Shown piece by piece: positions 1 through 8,496 of a stretch of 64,000 bases of DNA. The stretch's first letter is position 1. Each line of letters opens with the position of its first letter. The notes beneath the pieces were generated by a model. The model was not told where the DNA came from. It was given only the letters and a program-made list of their open reading frames with translations, and did no database searches. Both the position numbers and the translations under genes were made by a program. The stretch comes from Conexibacter arvalis (GTDB taxonomy: Bacteria; Actinomycetota; Thermoleophilia; Solirubrobacterales; Solirubrobacteraceae). The stretch is taken from assembly GCF_014199525.1 (NCBI RefSeq), contig NZ_JACHNU010000001.1:186001-250000 (forward strand), given 5' to 3'.

Positions 1-2639
1 TTCGCGTCGGTGCCGTCGCCGGTCGCGCTGACGACGTTGCGCTTCGCGCGGCCGAAGCTGGTCGGCGCGACCACGACGGCGACCGTCGCCGCCGCGCCCG
101 CGCGCAGCTGGCCGAGCCGGCAGGTCACCGGGAAGCGGCGGGTGCAGCGGCCCTGGCTCGCTCTCAGCGAGACGATCCGGCCGCTCGCGGCGAACGTGTC
201 GGTCAGCCGCGCGTCGGGCGCGTCGCCGCCGCCGCGGTTGACGACGCGGATGCGGTACGTGATCCGCTCGCCGATCGTCGCCGCTCTGCGGTCGGCGCGC
301 TTCGTGACGTGGAGGTCGAACGGCGCGGCCGGCGCGCCGGTCGGCGGGGTCGGCTCCGGCGGAGTCGGCGGCCCCGGCGGCGGCGGGCCGGGAGTGGTCG
401 CCGCGCAGACGGTCGCCGTCGCGCTGTTGTCGCTCAGGTCGCCGTCCTGCTGGTCGCCCCGCACGGTCGCGACGTTGACCGTGCAGCCGGCGCCCGGGAG
501 CGCGGTCGCGGTCACGAGCACCTGGGTCGAGCCGCCGGCCTCCAGCGATCCGAGCGCGCACGACACGCGCCCGTCGGCGATCGCGCAGCTGCCCTGGCCC
601 GGCTTGGCCGAGACGAGCGCCAGCCCGGGCGCGAGCGGATCGTCGACGGTCACGCCGCTCGCGTCGCTGGGGCCGTCGTTGGCGACCGTCAGCACGTACA
701 TCACCTGGCCGCCCGCCGGCACGGACGCGGCCGAGGCCCGCTTGGCGATCGAGAGGTCGGCGCGCCCTCTCAGCGACGGGCAGACCGTGCTCTCGTCGTC
801 GGAGGGGTCGGGGTCGATCGTGAGCGCTCTGACCGTCGCGGTGTTGCTCGGGCAGCTCGCCAGCGAGCTCGGCGCTCTCATCGTGATCGCGAACGACTCG
901 GTGGCGCCGTTCGGCAGCGCGTCGAGCGCGCACGTCACCGTGCCGCCGGCCTCGCCGCAGCCCGCGCTGACGGAGAGGAACCTCAGCCCTCTCGGAAGGA
1001 CGTCGGTCACGACCACGCCGCGCGCGGGGTCAGGTCCTCTGTTGAAGACGTCGAGCCGGTAGGCGATCTCGCCGCCGGGCACGATCGGCGTCGGCGTCGC
1101 GCGCTTGACGACGCCGACGTTCGCCCGTCCCTGCGGCACGCAGACCGCGCTGACGTCGTTGGCCGGGTTGGGATCGGGCGTGTCGCTCGCGACGGTCGCG
1201 GCGTTGGTCAGCTGCGTGCAGGTCACCGCGGCGGTCGCCACCCGGACGCTCACCTCGAACGTGCGCGTGGCGCCGGAGTCGAGCGAGTCGACCGCGCAGG
1301 TCACCGTCGCGCCGACGACGCCGCAGCCCGCGCCGGCCGCGACGAACGACAGCCCGGCCGGCAGCCGGTCCTCGACGCGGACGCTCGTCGCCCGGCTCGG
1401 GCCGGCGTTGGTCACCGTGAGCGTGTAGGTCTCCTCGCCGCCGGGCGTCAGCCGCTCGGAGGCGGCCGTCTTCGTCACGCCGAGGTCGGCCGGCAGCTGG
1501 GTGTTGACGACCGTGCAGGCGATGTCGTCGCCGGGCGCCGGCGAGACGGCGACCGACGTGCCGCCGCCCGACGGCAGCGACGGGTCGGCGACGCCGTCGT
1601 TCGTGCACGTCCACGCGCGCGCGTAGTCGTCGAGCCGGGTCCCGCTCGCTGCGGCGGCCGCCTCCGACAGCGTGTAGGAGGCTCCGTCGGTGCGCGGCAG
1701 CACGATCGTCTCGCCGGTGGTCGCGGCGTCGCTTGCGCCGGTCGAGGCCGACGCGATCTCCGTGCCCTCCGGCGAGGTGACGGCGAGGTCGAAGGCGTCG
1801 GAGGCGCGGACCCGCCCGGCGACCTGCTTGGCGACCTCGACCTTCGCGGTCTGGAGCGCGAACGCTGCGCCGGAGCGGGCCGTCGTCTGGAGCGCCAGCG
1901 ACAGCGTCGACGGCGTGTCGGCGCCGACGATCACGCCGTCGTAGAGCGCGACCGGCGAGCTGCCAGCGCCCGGCGGGTCGCTCCCCTGCCCGATGCAGGT
2001 GACGGTGGTCGTGCCGAGGCCGCTGAGCGCGTCGCGGCAGCCGCGCGGGGCGGTGCCGTTCATGACGCCGATCAGGCTCAGCGGCCTGTCGGAGGTCCAG
2101 GTCAGCCGCTCGTTCGGCGTCGCGATGTTGTTCTCGGCGTCGGCGGCCACGAGCCGCCAGCCGGTCACCCGGGCGCCCGCGCCGTCGACGACCTCGATCT
2201 CGCTCAGCGTCAGCTCGGCGCCGTTGAGGGCGCCCGCGTCGCGCGCGTACAGGACCGGTCTGCCCGGGACCCCGACGTAGTCGGAGGAGCCGAACGGGAA
2301 TCGCCGCGCCAGCGGCGCCGGCAGCGGGTCGATCGCCGGGTGGGCGGACGGCCCGGCCAGCGGACGCGATCTGATCGTGAACGAGACGGTGTACGCGCCG
2401 CCGGGCAGCGTGATCGACAGCCGCTGGCCGTCAGCCGAGCGGGCGGCGGCGTCGCTGTAGGCCGCCATGTCGAGCCAGCAGAGGGTCGAGGCGTACGGGC
2501 CGCCGGCGCCGTACCCGCAGCCGGCGGCGCCGGACTGCGCCGACGCCTGCGCAGGGATCAGAGCCGCCGCGGCCGCCGCGACGAGCGCCGCGACGACGAT
2601 CGGCGCGAACCGGCGCGACGCGAACGCGGCGAGCGCCGC
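1..2639 (-). CDS. CshA-type/DUF11-repeat secreted surface protein, incomplete at both ends
   Basis: The frame is open from the left edge to about 2663 and reads as one coherent protein of about 880 visible residues. It starts with a hydrophobic export signal ending near PAQASA, at about 2560-2639. Next is a domain of the CshA fibrillar-adhesin type (LCWLDMAAY, then a LPGGAYTVSF stretch), then a prealbumin-like segment around 1540-1870. At least four DUF11-type repeats follow, each with a YxLTVxNxGPS-like core and a TCxLxxLxxG core (for example near 1470, 1080, 740 and 270). A Pro-rich spacer lies at about 330-400. Such proteins are exported and displayed on the wall. The C-terminus lies outside the window. 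No ATG, GTG or TTG occurs in frame between the upstream stop at 2664-2666 and the ATG at 2468, which would remove the signal peptide, so the true start seems to have been lost at the junction near 2640. Confidence 0.8.
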
Positions 2640-2640
2640 G

Positions 2641-2817
2641 CCCGCCCAGCAGCACGGCCAGCGCTACGTGCCGCGGCTGCTGGAGCATGCGCGGCGCGGC
2701 GACCTCGACCCTTCGTTCCTGGCGACCCATCGCATGCGGCTCGACGACGCGCCGCGCGGCTACGAGCTGTTCAAGCACAAGCGCGACGGCTGTGTGCGCG
2801 CCGTCTTCGCCCCCTGA
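2641..2817 (+). pseudogene. 3' remnant of a zinc-dependent alcohol/formaldehyde dehydrogenase
   Basis: The last 58 codons before the TGA at 2815 read as the C-terminus of a medium-chain zinc alcohol dehydrogenase of the glutathione-independent formaldehyde dehydrogenase type. Recognisable pieces are QRYVPRLLEH, DPSFLATHR, LDDAPRGYELF and KRDGCVRAVF. A whole enzyme has about 380-400 residues. Everything 5' of codon 1 of this fragment is replaced by the antisense of the surface-protein signal peptide, so the NAD-binding and zinc-binding parts are absent. The frame stays open upstream to 2467 only as a shadow of that gene. It has no start of its own and is probably not functional. The homology edge at about 2641 coincides with the place where the surface-protein gene loses its start. 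Confidence 0.75.
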
Positions 2818-2886
2818 GTCGGATTGGGAGGCGCGCGCGGCGGGAACCTGCGGGGCTCGTCCACGAACCGAGGAGAGCCGGTCGGC

Positions 2887-3021
2887 ATGGCGGTGCGACG
2901 CCAACGCAGAGGGAAGGTCGACGACGAGCCGGGAAGCGGCCTCGCACTTGCCGTGGCCGGGCTGTTCACGATCGCCGTGCTCGCGATGATCGTGTGGATC
3001 CTCGTCGAGCACGGGATGTGA
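2887..3021 (+). CDS. small single-pass membrane protein
   Basis: This 44-residue protein has a basic, hydrophilic N-terminus (RRQRRGKVDD) and one hydrophobic segment, about residues 17-39 (LALAVAGLFTIAVLAMIVWI), ending close to the C-terminus. The ATG at 2887 follows a GGAGAG ribosome site 7 bases upstream. A longer start at 2824 has no such site. It lies 69 bp after the dehydrogenase stump and 10 bp before a lipoprotein gene on the same strand, so the two probably share a transcript. I do not recognise the family. The predicted topology is a short cytoplasmic tail with a membrane anchor. Confidence 0.6.
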   Translation: MAVRRQRRGKVDDEPGSGLALAVAGLFTIAVLAMIVWILVEHGM

Positions 3022-3031
3022 GGAGCGCGGG

Positions 3032-3472
3032 ATGAGCGGAATCGACGCGCGACGCCCGTCGGCGCGCACCCGCGCCTGGCGCTGGGCGCTCGCGCTGGCG
3101 GGCGCGGCGGCGCTGCTGGCAGGCTGCGGCGGCGACGAGGAGTCGCTGCAGTCGGGCGGCGACGCGAACGCGGGGGCGAGTGGCGGCGACATGCTGCCCG
3201 CCGCCGACGTCGCGCGCGTCCTGAGCGCGCAGAGAGAGATCGCCGCTTGCCGCGACGGCGGCGACGCGCGCGGGGTCGACGGCGCCGTCTCGACGCTGAT
3301 CGCCGTCTATCGCGACGGCCCCGACCGCATCTACCAGTTCGGCTCCAGCGAACGGCTGGGACGGCCGATGCGCGACGTGCTCGACGAGGCGAGCGAAGGG
3401 CTCGACGCCTGCCGCGACCCCGCCGCCCGGGCGCGGATCGAGCGGGCGCTCGCGCAGGACGACGCCGGGTAG
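3032..3472 (+). CDS. putative lipoprotein, unknown function
   Basis: The 146-residue product begins with an Arg-rich n-region, a hydrophobic core and the lipobox LLAGC (cysteine near residue 31), so it should be lipid-anchored outside the membrane. A Gly/Asp-rich linker follows. The C-terminal part is a probable helical domain (DVARVLSAQREIAACRDGG, then ALAQDD) with two more cysteines near residues 72 and 130 that could pair. The ATG is preceded by GGAG (3021-3024). The gene starts 10 bp after the small membrane protein gene. No known domain is recognised. Confidence 0.65.
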   Translation: MSGIDARRPSARTRAWRWALALAGAAALLAGCGGDEESLQSGGDANAGASGGDMLPAADVARVLSAQREIAACRDGGDARGVDGAVSTLIAVYRDGPDRIYQFGSSERLGRPMRDVLDEASEGLDACRDPAARARIERALAQDDAG

Positions 3473-3559
3473 CGGTCGGCGCCAACCTGCGGACATCGCC
3501 CGTTCGCAACCGCGCTCGGCGGGTACAGGCGGGCTTCAGGCAGCGTCGGGAGCATCACC

Positions 3560-4492
3560 ATGAACCGTGCGAAGACCGTCAAGCGACGGGTCCGCTCAGC
3601 GGATCCCTCCCTCACCCCGGAGGCCAACCGGCTGCTGACCGACGAGCTGCGCGAGGTAGTCGGCGCCGAGGAGGTCGAGGTGCCGGCCGCGGCGGCCGAC
3701 GGCCGCGGCGAGGCGCACGGCGGCCACGGCCGCCTCCTGACCGCGATCCTCGCCAACCGGGTCCTGTTCTCGATCTCGTTCGCCGCGCTCGTGACGGTCG
3801 GCGTGATCCTCTCCCTGATCACCGGCACGTGGTGGGCGCTCGTCGTCGCCTGCGCCGTCCACGCCACCGGCACGCTGCTGATCGCCGGCTTCGCGATCCA
3901 CATGACGACCGAGGTCGAGCACGTCGACCCGACCACCGCCGCGCGGCTGGAGGACGAAGGCGTCGGCGACCCCGATCGCGTCCTCACCGAGCTGACGGAG
4001 CAGTTCGCCGGCGCCGAACGGGCGCACGGAGCGGCCGACGTCGTCTCCACCGGCAGCAACGACAACCGCGCCGACCCCGACGCGTCCCCGGCGCAAGCCG
4101 AGCGCGAGCAGCGTACGGCGATGACGCCGTCGGCGCACGGCAGCAGCCCCGCCGGCAGCGGCTCGGTGATCGGCCTGATGCCGGTCGCGGTCGTCGCCGG
4201 CCTGCTCGTCGTCACGCTGATCGCCGCGATCGCCGAAGGCGGTCTCGTCTGGGCGGTGCCGGCGATCGTCTGGGCCGCCGCGACCGTCTGGCTCGTGCTC
4301 GTGCTGCGCGTCGACGGACCTGCCGAGGAGCGCGCGGCCGACGCCGGCGAGCCGCTCGAGGGCGGGCCGGATCGCGCGCACGGCGACACCGCCACGGCGG
4401 CGCGCGCCCGGCTGCTGCCGGTCGTCGCGGTCGCCGTCGTCGGCGTCGCCGGCTTCTGCGTGCTGGTCGCGCTGGCGATGACGACGCTCTAG
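3560..4492 (+). CDS. multi-pass membrane protein, unknown function
   Basis: The 310-residue protein has a charged N-terminus of about 65 residues, two adjacent membrane segments (about 68-89 and 91-113), a long acidic and Ser-rich loop (about 115-200), two more segments (about 204-226 and 229-249), another charged loop and a last segment near 288-309. The N-terminal PSLTPEANRLLTDELREVVG stretch looks like a short helical region. The start follows GGGAG in 3548-3552. It stands alone between a lipoprotein and a DHFR-fold gene. The family is not recognised, and the odd number of segments suggests the two ends lie on opposite sides of the membrane. Confidence 0.6.
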   Translation: MNRAKTVKRRVRSADPSLTPEANRLLTDELREVVGAEEVEVPAAAADGRGEAHGGHGRLLTAILANRVLFSISFAALVTVGVILSLITGTWWALVVACAVHATGTLLIAGFAIHMTTEVEHVDPTTAARLEDEGVGDPDRVLTELTEQFAGAERAHGAADVVSTGSNDNRADPDASPAQAEREQRTAMTPSAHGSSPAGSGSVIGLMPVAVVAGLLVVTLIAAIAEGGLVWAVPAIVWAAATVWLVLVLRVDGPAEERAADAGEPLEGGPDRAHGDTATAARARLLPVVAVAVVGVAGFCVLVALAMTTL

Positions 4493-4590
4493 CGGACGGT
4501 CGCGGCGTCGGCCGCCGATGAGTTCCCGCCCGCCCGGGCGTCATCTGTCGCGATGCGGGAAACGACCGACTCCGCGAAGGAGGAGAGATC

Positions 4591-5202
4591 ATGGGCAAGC
4601 TCGTCGTCACCGAGTTCCTGACGCTCGACGGCGTCGCGCAGGCGCCGGGCGCGCCGGACGAGGACCGCGAGGGCGGCTTCGTCCACGGCGGATGGCAGGC
4701 GCCGCTGCTCGACGAGCAGGCGGGCGCGACGATGTTCGAGCAGGCGCGCGGGATGGACGCGCTGCTCCTGGGCCGCAGAACGTACGAGATCTTCGCCGGC
4801 TACTGGCCGACCGCGCCGGAGGAGATCCCGTTCACCGGCCTGCTCAACGACGTCGCCAAGTACGTCGCCAGCCGCACCCTCGCCGAACCGCTCGAGTGGA
4901 GCGGGTCGACGCTCCTGACCGGCGAGCTCGCCGACAGCGTCGCCGCCCTGAAGGAGCGCCACGAGGAGATCCACGTGATCGGCAGCCTCGACCTCGTCCA
5001 GTCGCTGCTGCGCCACGGCCTCGTCGACCGGATCGAGCTGTGGCTCTACCCGCTCCTGCTCGGCAGCGGCAAGCAGGTCTTCGGCGAGGGGATCGCGCCG
5101 GCGAGACTGCGCCTGGTCGAGTCGGTCGCCTACCCCAACGGCACGCTGCAGCTCGCCTACGAGGCCGACGGCCTCCCCGCCTACGGCACCATCGGAGCCT
5201 GA
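4591..5202 (+). CDS. dihydrofolate-reductase/RibD C-terminal family protein
   Basis: The 203-residue product has the features of the RibD C-terminal/DHFR-like family common in actinobacteria: N-terminal VVTEFLTLDGVAQAP, the LLLGRRTYEIFAGYW motif near residue 55, KYVASRTL, the IHVIGSLDLVQSLL nucleotide-binding turn near 130 and ELWLYPLLLGSGKQVF near 150. These proteins are probably cytosolic NADPH-dependent reductases of uncertain substrate, not true folate enzymes. The start is supported by a strong AAGGAGGAGAG site 5-15 bases upstream. The gene is monocistronic and converges on the vapC-like gene 25 bp downstream. Confidence 0.8.
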   Translation: MGKLVVTEFLTLDGVAQAPGAPDEDREGGFVHGGWQAPLLDEQAGATMFEQARGMDALLLGRRTYEIFAGYWPTAPEEIPFTGLLNDVAKYVASRTLAEPLEWSGSTLLTGELADSVAALKERHEEIHVIGSLDLVQSLLRHGLVDRIELWLYPLLLGSGKQVFGEGIAPARLRLVESVAYPNGTLQLAYEADGLPAYGTIGA

Positions 5203-5227
5203 ACGGGCACGGCGCGCGGGCGGCTCC

Positions 5228-5626
5228 TCAGCGCGTGAGGACGGCGCAGCGCAGGCCGGGAGCGCCGGCGATCCGCCGGTCGAGGGTGACGAGCGCGGCG
5301 TCGAGCAGCTCGGCGAGCGCGACGTAGGCGGCGTCGTAGGTCGAGAGGTTGCGGCGCAGCTCCCACGCGCGCCGCGCGAGCAGCTCGTACGGCCACTGCT
5401 CGATCGCGAGGTCGAGCAGGTCGTCGTGGGCCTGCGCAGCCTGGTCGGAGCTCACGAGCCCGGCGAGCTCATGACGGCGGATGATGTTCGCCGCCTCGAA
5501 CTGCACGAGTCGCGGGGCGGCGAGCGCCCGTCCGCGGAGCGCCTCCGCGGCCCATCGCCCATCGGGGCCGTCGTCGAGCAGCACCGCGACGAGCGCGGAG
5601 GCGTCGCAGACGACCGGCGTGCTCAC
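5228..5626 (-). CDS. vapC: PIN-domain toxin (VapC/FitB type)
   Basis: The 132-residue protein is a PIN-domain ribonuclease toxin. The conserved acidic residues are visible: Asp in VVCDASALVAVLL (about residue 8), Glu in VQFEAANIIRR (about 43), Asp in STYDAAYVALAE (about 97) and Asp in VTLDRRIA (about 115). Family members cut RNA with Mg2+ held by these acids. It overlaps the upstream antitoxin gene by 4 bp (ATGA), the usual coupled arrangement. The genes on either side are unrelated, so the pair may be a mobile or stabilising module. Confidence 0.85.
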   Translation of the reverse strand: MSTPVVCDASALVAVLLDDGPDGRWAAEALRGRALAAPRLVQFEAANIIRRHELAGLVSSDQAAQAHDDLLDLAIEQWPYELLARRAWELRRNLSTYDAAYVALAELLDAALVTLDRRIAGAPGLRCAVLTR

Positions 5627-5859
5627 CGGCGGTCGGCGTCGCGCGCGGCGAGGATCGATGCGGCGTCGACGCGGACGCCCGTCGCCCCGACACGCGTCCG
5701 CGCCCGTGCGATCACGTCGTCGACGGCGGGACGCGCCGCCGTGTCGATCAGCATGCCGCGCAGATACTCCTGCAACGACTGACCGGCGCGCGCGGCCCGC
5801 GCCGCAAGTTCGTCCCGAACCTCGTCCGGGACCTCTCGCACGGTGATCGCCACAGTCAT
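5623..5859 (-). CDS. vapB: FitA-like ribbon-helix-helix antitoxin
   Basis: The 78-residue protein starts with the ribbon strand TVAITVREVPDEVRDEL and two helices ending in GQSLQEYLRGML, the pattern of FitA/VapB antitoxins that bind DNA as dimers. The C-terminal 35 residues (RVGATGVRVDAASILAARD) are the expected toxin-neutralising tail. It comes first in the operon and overlaps vapC by 4 bp. The upstream 78 bp carries a possible -10 TAGATT about 7-12 bases before the ATG, so the leader would be very short. Autoregulation by the complex is expected from the family. Confidence 0.85.
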   Translation of the reverse strand: MTVAITVREVPDEVRDELAARAARAGQSLQEYLRGMLIDTAARPAVDDVIARARTRVGATGVRVDAASILAARDADRR

Positions 5860-5937
5860 GCAGTCAATCTAGCAGCTTCGCTGCGGAATCAGCAGCGCTG
5901 CCTCACCGGAGACCTTGCGGCCTCAGCGGGCACGGCG

Positions 5938-7233
5938 TCACCGGCGGCGCTGCGTCCCGAGGTCGCGTCGCAGCGCCAGCGCGGCGTGCAGCTCGAGCAC
6001 GCGGCCGGCGCTCAGCGACCGGCCGAGCAGCTCCTCGGCGCGCCGCAGGCGGTTGGCGACGGTGTGCTGGTGGACCGACAGGCGGTTCGCCGCCTCGAGC
6101 TTGCTCATGCCCGCTTCGAGATAGGAGAGCAGCGTCTCGCGCAGCTGCGCCGACGCCGCGTCGTCGCCGGCGAGCGGGCCGAGCTGCTCGGCGACGAAGC
6201 CGCGGGCGCGCTCGGGATCGCTCGTCAGCAGCGCCGGCAGCTCGACGCGGCGGTAGCGCACGACCGGGTCGGTCCGCCGCATCCGAAGCGCGAACCGGCG
6301 CGCCTCGACCGCCTCAAGGTGACTGGCGCGGAAGCCCTCCTCGCCGTGGCCGCAACGGCCGGCGGCGACATGCACCCCGGGCGGGACATGCGCGGCGGCG
6401 ATCGCCTCCTCGTCGCGCCCCGCGGCGGGGCTGACCCACGCCCACAGGACCGAGACGCCGTCGGCGACGACGAGCGGGCGCCCCGCGCCGACGGCGGCGG
6501 CGGCGTCGGCGACGGCCGCCTCCAGCAGCCTCAGCGCGGACTGCGCGTCGCCGCCCGGGTCGGCCCAGACGACGAGCGCGAGCTGGGCGCGGCGCAGCTC
6601 GTAGTTGAGCCGGCGGCTGGCGACGTCGAGGTCGAGCTCGGCGCCGTCGAGCAGCTCGCGGACGGTCGCCGCGCGCAACGCGTCGGCGCTGCGCGCCCAT
6701 CGCTCGCGCTCCTCCCCGTAGACCTGGATCGCGCAGTCGGCGAGGCGGTTGGCGTACTGCAGGTGGTGCGTTCCCCAGCGCAGGATCAGCGCTCCGGCGT
6801 CGGGTCCGGCCGTCTCGACCATGTGCGCGGCGACGTGCTCCCACACGTATGCCATGCCGTAGCGCGTGCTGCGGATGATCTGGTCGAGCGAGACGCCCCG
6901 CCGCGCGACGTCGCGCAGGTAGTCGACCGTCTCGGCCGCGAGCGTGAGGCTCTCGGCCTCCTCGCCGCGCAGCATCATCGTCGCCTGCCGCGCGATGCTC
7001 GCCTCCGACGCGATCCGATGGTCGTCGAACAGCTCGTCGAGCCGCTCCGAGAGCCCCTCGACCCGCGCGAAGGAGCGGCGGACCATGTCGGCGGCGATCT
7101 CCTCGACGTTGTCCAGCAGCCAGTGGATCGTCTCCTCAAGCGCCTCGGGCAGGGCGGCCTCGCGGCGCGCGCATCCACGCCGCGGGCGCGCCGTCGCCGG
7201 AGGCCCGCCGTCGCCCTCTCGCACGCTCGCCAC
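5938..7233 (-). CDS. PucR-family transcriptional regulator
   Basis: The 431-residue protein has an N-terminal all-helical sensory region (ETIHWLLDNVEEIAADMVRR, then RRGVSLDQIIRSTRYGMAYV), a middle GGDEF-like region typical of CdaR/PucR proteins and a C-terminal helix-turn-helix (about residues 370-420: LRETLLSYLEAGMSKLEAA, HQHTVANRLRRAEELLG). PucR-type regulators usually control nearby catabolic genes in response to a substrate. It starts at GTG 7233, 18 bp after the CoA-transferase gene, so SDR, CoA transferase and regulator form one operon. The divergent hydratase gene is a likely second target. An ATG further inside is possible. Confidence 0.85.
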   Translation of the reverse strand: MASVREGDGGPPATARPRRGCARREAALPEALEETIHWLLDNVEEIAADMVRRSFARVEGLSERLDELFDDHRIASEASIARQATMMLRGEEAESLTLAAETVDYLRDVARRGVSLDQIIRSTRYGMAYVWEHVAAHMVETAGPDAGALILRWGTHHLQYANRLADCAIQVYGEERERWARSADALRAATVRELLDGAELDLDVASRRLNYELRRAQLALVVWADPGGDAQSALRLLEAAVADAAAAVGAGRPLVVADGVSVLWAWVSPAAGRDEEAIAAAHVPPGVHVAAGRCGHGEEGFRASHLEAVEARRFALRMRRTDPVVRYRRVELPALLTSDPERARGFVAEQLGPLAGDDAASAQLRETLLSYLEAGMSKLEAANRLSVHQHTVANRLRRAEELLGRSLSAGRVLELHAALALRRDLGTQRRR

Positions 7234-7251
7234 GCTCCCGCGCCCCCGGGC

Positions 7252-8496
7252 TCAGCCCGCGTCGCGGCCGAAGGCGCCCTGCGCGCGCGCCGCCTCGATC
7301 CGCTCCCCGTCGTAGCCGCACAGCTCGCGCAGCACCTGCTCCTGGTCGGCGCCGCGCGCGGGCGCCGGCCGCAGCGGCGCCTCGTGGCCGGAGATCCGCA
7401 GCGCCGAGGCGATCTGGCGGACCTCGCCGAACGTCGGGTGCGCATAGGAGCGGATCGCGTCGCGCGCCTCGATCTGCGGGTCGCTCAGCGCGGCCGGCAG
7501 CGTGCGCACCTCGCCGACCGGCACGCCGGCGGCCCTCAGCGCCTCGACCCACGCCGCGACCGGCCGCTCGCGCATCCGCGCGCGCAGGATCGCGAGCAGC
7601 TCGTCGCGGTTGCGCAGGCGGGCCGCCATGTCGGCGAAGCGCTCGTCGCCGAGCAGCTCCCCGAGGCCGGCGACCTCGCAGTAGCGGCGCCAGAACTTCT
7701 CCTTCGCGCAGGCGACCGTCAGCCAGCCGTCGGCGGCCTCGAACGCCTGGAACGGCACGATCGACGGGTGCGCGGACTCGCCGTGGCGGACCGGCTCGTG
7801 CTCCTTGGTCGCCGACCACGTGCCGACGTAGGTCAGCAACGACAGCGCGACCTCGTAGAGCGACAGGTCGCAGTCGCCGCCGACGCCGTCGCGCCGCGCG
7901 CGCCAGACGCCCGCGGCGATCGCCAGCGCCGCCGCGTAGCCGGCGCAGAAGTCGACGAGCGAGAGGCCCGACTTCGTCGGCGGCCCGTCCGGCTCGCCGG
8001 TCAGCGACATCCAGCCCGACAGCGCCTGCATGATGTAGTCGTAAGCCGGCTCGGCGGCGCGGGGCCCGGTCATGCCGAAGCCCGACAGCGAGCAGCAGAC
8101 GAGCCGCGGGTTGCGGTGCGCGAGCGCGTCGTAGGTGAGCCCGAGCCGCGCCGGCTGGTCGCCGCGCAGGTTGCAGGCGAGCGCGTCGGCGCCGGCGACG
8201 AGGTCCTCCAGCACCGCCCGTCCCGCCGCGCTCTTGAGGTCGAGCGAGATCGAGCGCTTGCCGGCGTTGAAGGTCTCGAAGAAGAGCGAGTCCTCGCCGT
8301 CGCGGTACGGCGGCACGTAGCGGCCGACGTCGCCGCCGGTCGCCGGGTCCTCGACCTTGATCACGGTCGCGCCGAGGTCGCTCAGCTGACGGGTGCCCCA
8401 CGGCCCGGCGCCGAACTGCTCGACCGCGAGCACGGTCACGTCCGCCAGCGGCGCGCGCGGCACGGTCGGGCGCTCGGCGGCCGACGCGCCGGTCAT
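7252..8496 (-). CDS. CaiB/BaiF-family (class III) CoA transferase
   Basis: The 414-residue product matches family III CoA transferases. Visible features are TVLAVEQFGAGPWGTRQLSDLGA, then VIKVEDPATGGDVGR, FETFNAGKRSISLDLK, the AYDYIMQALSGWMSLTG region with the catalytic-type Asp near residue 150, and a C-terminal RDAIRSYAHPTFGEVRQ. It would move CoA between two carboxylic acids in the cytosol, activating a substrate without ATP. The ATG at 8496 overlaps the upstream SDR stop by 4 bp (ATGA), which fixes the start; longer frames read into that gene. The substrate is unknown. Beside an SDR and an enoyl-CoA hydratase it suggests a beta-oxidation-like route. Confidence 0.88.
   Translation of the reverse strand: MTGASAAERPTVPRAPLADVTVLAVEQFGAGPWGTRQLSDLGATVIKVEDPATGGDVGRYVPPYRDGEDSLFFETFNAGKRSISLDLKSAAGRAVLEDLVAGADALACNLRGDQPARLGLTYDALAHRNPRLVCCSLSGFGMTGPRAAEPAYDYIMQALSGWMSLTGEPDGPPTKSGLSLVDFCAGYAAALAIAAGVWRARRDGVGGDCDLSLYEVALSLLTYVGTWSATKEHEPVRHGESAHPSIVPFQAFEAADGWLTVACAKEKFWRRYCEVAGLGELLGDERFADMAARLRNRDELLAILRARMRERPVAAWVEALRAAGVPVGEVRTLPAALSDPQIEARDAIRSYAHPTFGEVRQIASALRISGHEAPLRPAPARGADQEQVLRELCGYDGERIEAARAQGAFGRDAG

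Noticed and set aside
309-3035. 908-codon open frame on the plus strand
   Set aside because: It is Arg-rich low-complexity antisense of the DUF11 protein and runs through the dehydrogenase stump and small genes; the minus frame gives a coherent repeat protein.
2431-3192. 253-codon minus-strand frame that could supply an N-terminus for the adhesin
   Set aside because: It has no signal peptide or recognisable motif and would need a frameshift near 2600; the signal peptide is read in the other frame.
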